This document shows, in pieces, positions 57,517 through 64,000 of a stretch of DNA of 64,000 bases; the first letter of the stretch is position 1, and every line of letters begins with the position of its first letter. The notes beneath the pieces were generated by a model. That model had not been told where the DNA came from. It was given only the letters and a program-made list of their open reading frames with translations, and made no database searches. The position numbers were made by a program, and so were the translations under genes. This DNA is from Marinobacter sp. F4218 (lineage in GTDB: Bacteria; Pseudomonadota; Gammaproteobacteria; Pseudomonadales; Oleiphilaceae), in NCBI RefSeq assembly GCF_019443085.1, contig NZ_JAHZIL010000002.1, positions 620,001 to 684,000 of the forward strand. The letters are read 5' to 3'.

Positions 57517-57584
57517 GGCTAAACTGGGACTCGCGAAACCTGTGATAAGGTGTCATTTTGGGGTATCTTTAAACAGGTTTAGCC
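57517..57584. promoter_or_regulatory. Split inverted repeat upstream of xrtA
   Basis: The right arm ACAGGTTTAGCC (57573-57584) has its complement in two pieces on the left: GGCTAAAC (57517-57524) and AAACCTGT (57536-57543). Either half could pair with it, giving alternative 8-base hairpins with different loops. It fills the region between the prsT stop and the xrtA start and could be an operator or an alternative-structure leader. Confidence 0.4.
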
Positions 57585-57611
57585 AGAAGACGGTCGAAGT
57601 AAAAGGAATTT

Positions 57612-59120
57612 ATGAGTGCCAGTCCCGGGTTTTCACGCCACTACCTGTGGGTACTTGCTATCCCGCTGCTGATCCTTGGCCTGTGGGCGGAATGGCAGGA
57701 TTTTTTCAGCCTCTGGTATGACTCCATCATTTACAATCACGGCTACCTGGTTCTTGCCGGTACGCTGTATCTGCTGTTTGTCCGCAGACATGCCCTCCAA
57801 AAGCTCACCATCAATGGCTCACCCCTGGCAATCGTTCTGCTGGTGGGTGCCAGCGTCGCCCTTTTGTTCTCTCAGGCCGCGGATATACAGGTTTTCCGGC
57901 TTCTCTTGGCGCCCATTATCATTTTGCTTTGGGGTTGGTCCATCTGGGGGCGGGATTTCCTGAAAGTAGCCGGCGGACCCATCTTGCTGTTGTGTTTCGC
58001 TGCTCCCATCTGGGACGATTTCTCACCTTTGCTCCAGCACATCACGGTTTTTTTCAACAATATCTTTCTTCAAATAGCCGATATCGAAGCAACCATCAAC
58101 GAATTTCTGATCACCCTGGAAGTGGGAGCCTTCCTGGTTGAAGGCGGTTGCAGTGGCGTACGTTACCTCATGGTTGCGCTCTTCCTTGGCGCCTTCTATG
58201 GGCAGCTTTACTACCGTTCATTCAGGTCAAAGGTGCTATTGATCATCACGGCAGGCCTGTTTTCCCTGCTGGCTAACTGGATCAGGGTCTTCGGGATCAT
58301 TGCCGCAGGCCATTATACCAATATGCAAACCTCGCTGGTGAAGGACCATGAGCTGTTTGGCTGGGTTATCTTCATCATCTTTACCCTGGTTCCAGTTTTC
58401 CTGATCTCTTCCAGGCTGGAGAGCTCGCCGCAGGAAACCACGAAAGACGAGATATCCGGTACGACATCGGGGCGGGTTGGCGGAAAACATACTTCGGTCT
58501 TCTGGCCCATTGTGGCGTCTTTTCTGCTTATCTGGCCGCCACTCGTCCCCATCGCCCTTCAAGCGAAAACCGAGAAGGTGGCGCAATCCTGGCATCCGAC
58601 GCTGGTGGAGGGTGATTCCGACTGGCGAGGCCCGCTGAAACACGCCAACGTTTGGCAGCCCGACTTCTCAGATCCAGACATCGATCTCAGTGGTGTCTAT
58701 GTTTCCAATGATCTCAACCAGGTTCAATTACAGATCACCGGGTACCGAAACCAGTCCCAGAACAAGGAGTTGATCTTTTATAAGAATCGACTTTTTGACA
58801 GTGCTGACTGGCAGCTTATTTCAACTGAGAAACGTGAAATCGGGGATGCTTACCGCCAAAGCCCCAATCACGTCAATGAGACGGTCATCCGGAACAAGGT
58901 AGACCGGGCGCAGGTTATTGTCTGGTCCTGGTATGACGTCGGTGGGTTCCTGACCGATTCCAAATTTGAGGCCAAGGTGGCTGGAGCCTTCAAAAAAATA
59001 ACCGGGGACAGCCGCGGCGCACTTTGGGCACTAGCCGGACGTTGCGAGGTTTCGAAAAGCTCAGAGTGTGAACAGCAGAGAAAGGCGTTCACACTATTTC
59101 TTGAAAGCTTTCTCCAGTAA
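57612..59120 (+). CDS. xrtA: Exosortase A with C-terminal EpsI-like domain
   Basis: A polytopic membrane protease/transpeptidase that sorts PEP-CTERM proteins. The first 275 residues hold about eight helices with the catalytic Cys180 (EGGCSGVRYL), Arg225 (NWIRV) and His246 (KDHELFGW). After a helix near 300-320, the C-terminal region (about 325-500) is a DUF3485/EpsI-like periplasmic domain with the usual AWHPTLV-type opening, here SWHPTLVEGDSDW. The fusion is the common XrtA layout. It lies 102 bases after prsT. No PEP-CTERM substrate was found in the window, so the targets must lie elsewhere. The formyltransferase gene converges, with a single base between the stops. Confidence 0.92.
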   Translation: MSASPGFSRHYLWVLAIPLLILGLWAEWQDFFSLWYDSIIYNHGYLVLAGTLYLLFVRRHALQKLTINGSPLAIVLLVGASVALLFSQAADIQVFRLLLAPIIILLWGWSIWGRDFLKVAGGPILLLCFAAPIWDDFSPLLQHITVFFNNIFLQIADIEATINEFLITLEVGAFLVEGGCSGVRYLMVALFLGAFYGQLYYRSFRSKVLLIITAGLFSLLANWIRVFGIIAAGHYTNMQTSLVKDHELFGWVIFIIFTLVPVFLISSRLESSPQETTKDEISGTTSGRVGGKHTSVFWPIVASFLLIWPPLVPIALQAKTEKVAQSWHPTLVEGDSDWRGPLKHANVWQPDFSDPDIDLSGVYVSNDLNQVQLQITGYRNQSQNKELIFYKNRLFDSADWQLISTEKREIGDAYRQSPNHVNETVIRNKVDRAQVIVWSWYDVGGFLTDSKFEAKVAGAFKKITGDSRGALWALAGRCEVSKSSECEQQRKAFTLFLESFLQ

Positions 59121-59121
59121 A

Positions 59122-60030
59122 TCAGACAGCGCCTGAAAGCCGGGTTACAGGAACTCCCTGCACCGGGAACTCGTTGATCAGCGCGGCCAAAACGCGTTCA
59201 TCCCTTTCGGACTTCTCCTCCAGGTAGTCACCAATGACACCCTCCCGAATCCGACGCCAAGTGTCGCGTTTAGCGCGGGTGTCGAACATATCATGCAGGT
59301 ACAGTCGTCCTTTTGTTGTTAACCGGGTCGAGCGGCATCTCGAATGCTCAATATCTTCAATAGCTTTTATCATCATGCTGACTCCCAATCTCACCACCTT
59401 TTCGTAAAGGCTGTTCGGGTTGTCGCCATCGCTGATGCTCGGCCTTCCCTGGTAAACCACATCACCGTCGTCTACGCCTTCGGAGACGAAATGGACGGTT
59501 GCACCAATGCATTCGGGCTCCCGATTGTGAATAGCCCAATCCGTCGTAAACAATCCCCGATAAAACTGGGATAAACCACCATGCAGATTCAGAGTGCCAT
59601 GTGGCGGTATGGAGAGTATCTCTGCCTTCATAATCGAGGCGCCACAGACTGCAATGACATCGGGCGCCAACTGCTGGATCCAATCTCGATATTCCGGCGA
59701 ATTAATTGCGTTGACCCCTTCGGTACGCAGAACCTCGACCCCATCCACCGGATGCAGGACACGTCCTTCTTCACCGAAGTCGAGGGCATTCTCTTCCCGA
59801 TTGTAATCCTGCTTTCCCTCAATCAACTTCCGGTCCACGACTTCCACGACTTTCCGCGAAAATACGAGGGGATTGCTTGCATACTTCATGGCTTTACTGA
59901 GAAGTGACGACCCATCCCTCTCGGGGATCTGGTTCTCAACTACAATCCCAACGACATTCAGGGATTTCATGAGCTGATTCGCGAAGAAAATATCCGACTT
60001 GTCCTGACTGACCACTACCACTGTGCGCAT
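59122..60030 (-). CDS. Formyltransferase family protein
   Basis: A 302-residue protein resembling Fmt and sugar N-formyltransferases. The catalytic Asn148 and His150 lie in HGTLNLHGGLSQFYRG, and the aspartate loop is GVDDGDVVYQ at 185-193. The N-terminal region is Rossmann-like (VVVVSQDKSDIFFANQLM). The enzyme should transfer a formyl group from 10-formyltetrahydrofolate to an amino group of an unknown acceptor; an amino sugar or an amino acid of the locus product is plausible. It has a strong AAGGAGA ribosome binding site and follows the GNAT gene by 24 bases, so the two are co-transcribed. Confidence 0.82.
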   Translation of the reverse strand: MRTVVVVSQDKSDIFFANQLMKSLNVVGIVVENQIPERDGSSLLSKAMKYASNPLVFSRKVVEVVDRKLIEGKQDYNREENALDFGEEGRVLHPVDGVEVLRTEGVNAINSPEYRDWIQQLAPDVIAVCGASIMKAEILSIPPHGTLNLHGGLSQFYRGLFTTDWAIHNREPECIGATVHFVSEGVDDGDVVYQGRPSISDGDNPNSLYEKVVRLGVSMMIKAIEDIEHSRCRSTRLTTKGRLYLHDMFDTRAKRDTWRRIREGVIGDYLEEKSERDERVLAALINEFPVQGVPVTRLSGAV

Positions 60031-60054
60031 TGATCCAATCTCCTTATGGCGTAT

Positions 60055-61215
60055 TCAGGCGGTCCGAGGCCTGGTTTTCGTCGATCTGATCAACCGCTTA
60101 ATTACCGGAATAACGCGGCGTTCAACAAAATAGATAGCCCGCAGCTTCAGGCTGTCTCCAAACAGTTCAACTGAACAGAAACTCCGGTAGTCGCTGGTCC
60201 ATTTGCTCAGGTACCAGTAATCGTCGGCGCAGGTGTAATACTGCCGATAGAGCCCTTGCTCGAAAAGGTCTTTGAGCGCGGAATACTCCAGGACTGATCC
60301 AGGCGAATACGCCTTGAACCGCTCATCGTAGTCTGCCCGAATGGGATAAACGACATTGTCGAAAGTCAGGTGAACCTCGAAAGCGACGGGGGTGGTTTTA
60401 TGACGAACGATCCAGGCGCTAAGATCCCCGGACTTACCAAACGTCCCCACCAGATTGAGCAAAAAATGCCGGCTTCGCTGATTCGATCGCAAGTCATTTC
60501 CGATAGAGGCCTTCCAGCTATTGGCTGAGATCGCGATGAGCTCATCAATGATTGGTTGATCGGCGCCAGTGATCATCTCGTGGTCGATCGTAAAGTCACC
60601 GTCGTTCCTAAACCTGTTAAGTTTGTGATTCAGGCTTTTCTTCAGGCTTCGTGACCTTGACTGATAAAACTCTTTCCAACTGCCATCAATATCAATGACC
60701 GGGGTTCGTAGACTGGGCTTTTCCAGCACCCTCTCATGGCCAGGCTTTGACCTATCCGTAAGAAAGCGTTTGAGCTCACTTGTCTGGTCTATCTTGAAGA
60801 AAAGACCAACTTCCTTTGAGCTAATCTGAGTCAGTGCTGAATAGACCTCCTCAGTTTCAGAGGGGGTTAGTGCGGAATCAACAATTACCGAAGAATAGGG
60901 ACTATGACCGTTAGCTGCCAATTTCAACAGCGTAATAGGCACTCCACGGTAGCGCTCCCGGGTACGAATCAGAGGTGCAATGCCAACCAGCGCCTCGTTT
61001 CTATAGACGCACCTGAATTCCATCTCCATATCGACGGCAAACGCTTTCCACCAGGCAAGAAGCCAGCCATGGGTCAGTGGTAGAGGAGTCGGAGCCAGCT
61101 TGGCGACAAATTCGTCCCATTCTGGTTGTATGCGATTAAACTCTTCCTCCCCCCTGATTCTTTTTAACTCCACAGTATTAGGTTTTCCCGCCAATATATA
61201 AGAGGTTAGCGCCAA
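60055..61215 (-). CDS. CelD/BcsL-like (FemAB-type) GNAT acyltransferase
   Basis: A protein of about 386 residues with the Acetyltransf_6/CelD pattern: an N-terminal HGWLLAWWKAF segment and a central domain with SRSLKKSLNHKLNRF and TPVAFEVHLTFDNVVYPIRADYDERFKAYSPG. Such enzymes move acyl or aminoacyl groups, sometimes onto polysaccharides or lipids. The start is unclear: only TTG at 61215, TTG at 61194 or GTG at 61173 are in frame near the expected N-terminus. G+C counted by hand in several 60-base lines of this gene (60541, 60601, 60661, 60841) was 43-50%, below the 60% seen in a line of xrtA, hinting at separate acquisition. Confidence 0.78.
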   Translation of the reverse strand: MALTSYILAGKPNTVELKRIRGEEEFNRIQPEWDEFVAKLAPTPLPLTHGWLLAWWKAFAVDMEMEFRCVYRNEALVGIAPLIRTRERYRGVPITLLKLAANGHSPYSSVIVDSALTPSETEEVYSALTQISSKEVGLFFKIDQTSELKRFLTDRSKPGHERVLEKPSLRTPVIDIDGSWKEFYQSRSRSLKKSLNHKLNRFRNDGDFTIDHEMITGADQPIIDELIAISANSWKASIGNDLRSNQRSRHFLLNLVGTFGKSGDLSAWIVRHKTTPVAFEVHLTFDNVVYPIRADYDERFKAYSPGSVLEYSALKDLFEQGLYRQYYTCADDYWYLSKWTSDYRSFCSVELFGDSLKLRAIYFVERRVIPVIKRLIRSTKTRPRTA

Positions 61216-61306
61216 ACATGAGATATTCTCCTATCCAGAAAACCACCATCGTTTTTCTCGTTGGGAAAATGAATCATTCCTGTCATTGGCAAGTGCTCTG
61301 CTGGAT

Positions 61307-62164
61307 CTAGGCTGCAGATAGCCGGTGTTTGACCTTGCGAAGCTGGTCGAGTACATCGATCGCCCGGCGTTTGATCCAGAAGTCCAGCAACGGCTGATTC
61401 AGCCAGTCCTTCAGGCTGTTCTGAAGCCAGAAGTAATTGACCGACACATTACGCCCTTCGGCTTCAATGAAGTGCCAGGTTCCAGCCGGGATGAAAAGGG
61501 CCTGCCCTTCTTCCAGCCAACCAGACAATCCCTTTGCCTGGCTCAGTTTCGGGAACCGACTGAAGTCCGGATTCTGACAATCAATTTTGCTGTCAACCAC
61601 CCGGTTCTCAAGGAGAGCCTTCAGGCTGAAGGGACTGTATGGATACATGCAGTCGCTTTGATCCGGAGAGAAAAGAATGAAGCGCTTCCGTCCCTCCAAC
61701 ATCATCAAGAGACTGTGGGTTTCATCGTAGTGAAGAAGGGATTTGTTCTGCCCCGGTCCGATGTACAGGTTGGAAACCCGGAACCGGGATTCTGGAACGA
61801 ACGGCGGTAGAGAGACGTCAATTTCCTGGGGAAGATCGCCCGACACGCCTTGTCCCCTCAGCGGTTCAAGCGCATAGCCGTTCTGAGTCGTCTCCATGAC
61901 CTGGTCAAAATCGGGCATCGGGATACGTTCGAAGCCAAGGTAATGATAAATCCCATCCTCGGACTTACGCTGAATCCGGATCGATTTCAGTGAATTCCTG
62001 AAAAATTCATAGTCCCAGTTTCGCGTAAACGGCAACGCCTCCCGGATACCGTCCAGCAAAACAGGTTGTCGCTTCTGGATAAATCTGGTCAAGCCCTCCT
62101 GATCGGAGGGAAAAGGAATGGTTTCAATAGCTTCCGGCGCAGACAGATCAAATAAGTTCATCAT
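61307..62164 (-). CDS. JmjC/cupin-like 2OG-Fe(II) oxygenase
   Basis: A 285-residue cupin_8 protein related to asparaginyl/JmjC hydroxylases. The iron ligands are His145-x-Asp147 (LLHYDETHS) and His231 (GTWHFIEAE). It would hydroxylate a protein, peptide or small molecule, substrate unknown. Two adjacent ATG codons (62164, 62161) follow an AAGGGA ribosome binding site; I took the first. Same strand as the GNAT and formyltransferase genes, 91 bases upstream of the former, so the three may form one transcript modifying the product of the locus. Confidence 0.82.
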   Translation of the reverse strand: MMNLFDLSAPEAIETIPFPSDQEGLTRFIQKRQPVLLDGIREALPFTRNWDYEFFRNSLKSIRIQRKSEDGIYHYLGFERIPMPDFDQVMETTQNGYALEPLRGQGVSGDLPQEIDVSLPPFVPESRFRVSNLYIGPGQNKSLLHYDETHSLLMMLEGRKRFILFSPDQSDCMYPYSPFSLKALLENRVVDSKIDCQNPDFSRFPKLSQAKGLSGWLEEGQALFIPAGTWHFIEAEGRNVSVNYFWLQNSLKDWLNQPLLDFWIKRRAIDVLDQLRKVKHRLSAA

Positions 62165-62447
62165 GACATCCCTTTTCAACGAACTGGAACTGTTCGAATT
62201 CCCTTTAAAAGCCTAGCCCTGCTTTTCACCGGATGGCGAGGGACAATTTAACGATATGCCATGGTCCCTAAAGCTGCAAGCACTACCAACGGCTTTCATA
62301 TTCAACAGCTTCTCAACCAGTTTGTTCCCTGAACCTTATCCGATCTGAGCGATTAACGGCTGGCGCTGAATCAATTTTTCATCGTATTTATACCGGTGTA
62401 ACCTACAACCTGCCCGCTTAAACTGGATAAAGTATCCCGGTCCTCGC
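62165..62447. other. Intergenic region between divergent oxygenase and PPTase genes
   Basis: This 283-base region must hold promoters for both strands. An AGGGAC/GTCCCT dyad encloses about 23 bases near 62239-62273. No clear sigma-54 element or coding sequence was seen. If the PPTase starts at 62598 rather than 62448 the leader would be longer still. Confidence 0.5.
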
Positions 62448-63254
62448 TTGATCGAGCCTAGTCAACATCCTAATGTTTATAATACTGGCTTTCCTTTTTT
62501 GGAGTTTTACCGCCATCAGTCTGGATACTTCCCCGGAAAATTCATCCGGGAGACAGGCGAACTCTTTTCTAACGCCAATCGAGCGAATGCCCCTCTCATG
62601 AATGCAGACAGTATTGTGGCGATTGAACGGCGACTGAGATCCTTCAGCCAGGCAAATCTCTACCTCTGCGCAGGGGAACTGACGCAAGACCAGTCCCAAT
62701 ATGTCATTGAAAGAGAACTGATGCGCAGGGCGGGTGCCAAACGAAAGAAAGAGTTTTTTTCCGGTCGCTGCCTGGCCCGCCTGGCGCTCAAACGCGCAGG
62801 ATGGCCAATCCAGGCGCTCGATCGTGGCCCCCTGGGTAACCCGATCTGGCCTGCGCACATCATTGGCTCGATAACGCACGACCAGCACTTCGGCATGGCA
62901 GTTGTTACCCACGACAGTGAAGTTCAGGGTATCGGCATTGATCTGATTGAGAACCCGGGCAAGGTTGACCGCCAAATCGACCACCTGATCATGCACGTTG
63001 AGGAAGAACTACTGCTGGCAGCCCGCTTTCCGGAGCTGCCTGCCCCTGCGGTCGCTTTCAGTGTTAAGGAAGCAGTGGTTAAAGCTGTCTCCGTACACAT
63101 TGGCCGTTTCATGGATTTTCTGGACATCCAGCTGACGGCCTCGGATCAGGGGATCAGTGCCCGGGTCAATGGCTTCCCTCGCCCGATACCCTGCATCGTA
63201 ATTGCGACAGAATTCGGACTCTTGAGCGCGTGCTTTTTCCGCCTCAGGAACTGA
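62448..63254 (+). CDS. 4'-phosphopantetheinyl transferase, EntD-like
   Basis: An enzyme that loads phosphopantetheine onto carrier-protein serines of NRPS, PKS or fatty-acid systems. Family motifs are present: AKRKKEFFSGRCLARLAL (97-114), WPAHIIGSITH (134-144), the metal-binding GIGIDLIE (161-168) and FSVKEAVVKA (204-213). The start is unresolved: TTG at 62448 gives 268 residues without a ribosome binding site, ATG at 62598 gives 218 residues, close to EntD length. It directly precedes the adenylation protein by 181 bases, which is strong context for activation of carrier proteins of that pathway. Confidence 0.85.
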   Translation: MIEPSQHPNVYNTGFPFLEFYRHQSGYFPGKFIRETGELFSNANRANAPLMNADSIVAIERRLRSFSQANLYLCAGELTQDQSQYVIERELMRRAGAKRKKEFFSGRCLARLALKRAGWPIQALDRGPLGNPIWPAHIIGSITHDQHFGMAVVTHDSEVQGIGIDLIENPGKVDRQIDHLIMHVEEELLLAARFPELPAPAVAFSVKEAVVKAVSVHIGRFMDFLDIQLTASDQGISARVNGFPRPIPCIVIATEFGLLSACFFRLRN

Positions 63255-63297
63255 AAGCTTATACCACCTGACATACCTCCAGGATGCCCGCACGGGA

Positions 63298-63321
63298 TAT
63301 AGCGCAATGCTCTTTGCTATG
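63298..63321. repeat. Hairpin upstream of the adenylation gene
   Basis: ATAGCGCAA and TTTGCTAT (about 63299-63320) can form an imperfect stem with one mismatch. It lies 115 bases before the adenylation start and has no T-run, so it may be a leader structure or operator. Confidence 0.3.
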
Positions 63322-63435
63322 CTAGTTTACATATTGTAACAACCGGTCTGTGCGCTGTCTTACAGGCCACCTGATTCTTGGCATGGAGTCCCGCCGAGCT
63401 GTGTTCGTTGATCTCTATCTAGGGAAGGCAGAGAG

Positions 63436-64000
63436 ATGGATGCTAGAGAGTCTCCCCCCGTAGTACCCGGCTTCCTCGCCCAGTTTGAACACACGGTCCG
63501 CGAGTGTGCCGGAGATCCTGCCCTGTGGGTATCCGGGCAAACGGTTTCCTATGGGGACCTGTACAACAATGCGCTCATCATTCAGGAAGAAATTGCAGCA
63601 ATAAGCGTCCCCCGAGGCACCCCGATAGCCATCCACACCCACAATCGTGAGTTGGCCATTACGGCAATGATCGCCATTCTTCGGCATGGCTGTGCTTATC
63701 TTCCTCTGGACCCCATGTATCCGGAGGATCGCCTTAACTATATGGTCAGCCACGCCGGCGCGGCCCTTACCGTTACCGATAACGATGATTTCAGATCCCC
63801 TGTCGGTAGCCACCTGGATCTTCGTGATATTGCTTTTGGCCCTGTTTCAGAGTCAGCGCCGCAGAGTGCCCCTATTACGCCGGAAACTGATGCTTACGTC
63901 ATCTATACCTCCGGCTCAACAGGCAAGCCCAAGGGCGTTCTGATGAATCACGGCACGCTGGACAACCTGATTTTCTGGCAAAACAACCATTATGAGCCGG
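63436..64000 (+). CDS. NRPS-type adenylation domain protein, 5' part
   Basis: 188 codons of an amino-acid-activating enzyme are visible; the rest lies beyond the window. Adenylation core motifs A1 (VSYGDLYNNA, 37-46), A2 (ILRHGCAYLPLDPMYPEDRL, 81-100) and A3 (YVIYTSGSTGKPKGV, 154-168) are intact. A2 reads like an amino-acid rather than a fatty-acid activator. The ATG at 63436 follows AGGGAAGGCAGAG. The adjacent PPTase implies that the product is tethered to a carrier protein. Substrate specificity cannot be read because motifs A4-A5 are missing. Confidence 0.85.
   Translation, partial: MDARESPPVVPGFLAQFEHTVRECAGDPALWVSGQTVSYGDLYNNALIIQEEIAAISVPRGTPIAIHTHNRELAITAMIAILRHGCAYLPLDPMYPEDRLNYMVSHAGAALTVTDNDDFRSPVGSHLDLRDIAFGPVSESAPQSAPITPETDAYVIYTSGSTGKPKGVLMNHGTLDNLIFWQNNHYEP

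Noticed and set aside
57510..63435. Sigma-54 (-24/-12) promoters controlled by PrsR
   Set aside because: Several GG-N10 candidates before xrtA, the PPTase and the adenylation gene were checked by eye and none had GC at the right spacing.

Overview
The window looks like a chromosome segment of a marine gammaproteobacterium, most likely Marinobacter or a close relative. This is inferred from the gene set (thrH, an EntD-type PPTase, stand-alone exeA/gspB, the dnaX-ybaB-recR block beside the 4.5S RNA gene, YcgL/YcgN, MaoC, FadD) and from base composition of about 55-60% G+C in housekeeping genes; no database search was possible. No tRNA, rRNA, insertion sequence, prophage or CRISPR array was seen.

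Region 1 (1-10.6 kb): the start of holB, then a TgpA transglutaminase/DUF58 pair on the minus strand, three exported proteins of unknown role (one DUF6160/FilA-like), then pabB, thrH, cysH and cysB. Region 2 (10.8-29.1 kb): a MalT-like STAND regulator followed by a possible structured RNA, dinG-gspB-exeA, a patatin phospholipase, an MlaA-family protein without a lipobox, a thioesterase, a FabH-like ketosynthase, hrpA, fadD and a MaoC hydratase. Lipid metabolism and envelope lipid traffic dominate here.

Region 3 (29.1-42.3 kb): a tightly packed nine-gene minus-strand operon combines an ExbB/TolQ channel, two ExbD-like proteins, a TonB/AgmX-like protein and several TPR proteins. Its composition resembles the energised core of Agl-type machines. 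One ExbD has Asn where the family carries its proton-binding Asp. Upstream of it is a 339-base intergenic region holding a plus-strand promoter-like sequence, hairpins and a strong intrinsic terminator: a candidate small RNA. Next come a CoxE-like VWA protein, a MoxR ATPase and a TIGR03503-type VWA protein.

Region 4 (42.3-48.2 kb): housekeeping genes ycgN, ycgL, rnd, recR, ybaB, dnaX and the signal recognition particle RNA ffs with a recognisable promoter, then a 2OG-Fe(II) oxygenase.

Region 5 (48.3-64.0 kb): a mutarotase, an acyltransferase and an SDR-type protein lead into an exosortase A (XrtA/PEP-CTERM) regulatory and export locus: sensor kinase PrsK, sigma-54 activator PrsR, TPR lipoprotein PrsT and XrtA fused to an EpsI-like domain. 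It is followed by an unusual set: formyltransferase, CelD/FemAB-like acyltransferase, JmjC/cupin-like oxygenase, phosphopantetheinyl transferase, and the beginning of an NRPS-type adenylation protein. This set suggests that an amino-acid or peptide-derived building block is made and modified beside the exosortase/exopolysaccharide system. It is the most interesting part of the window, and it continues beyond the right edge.
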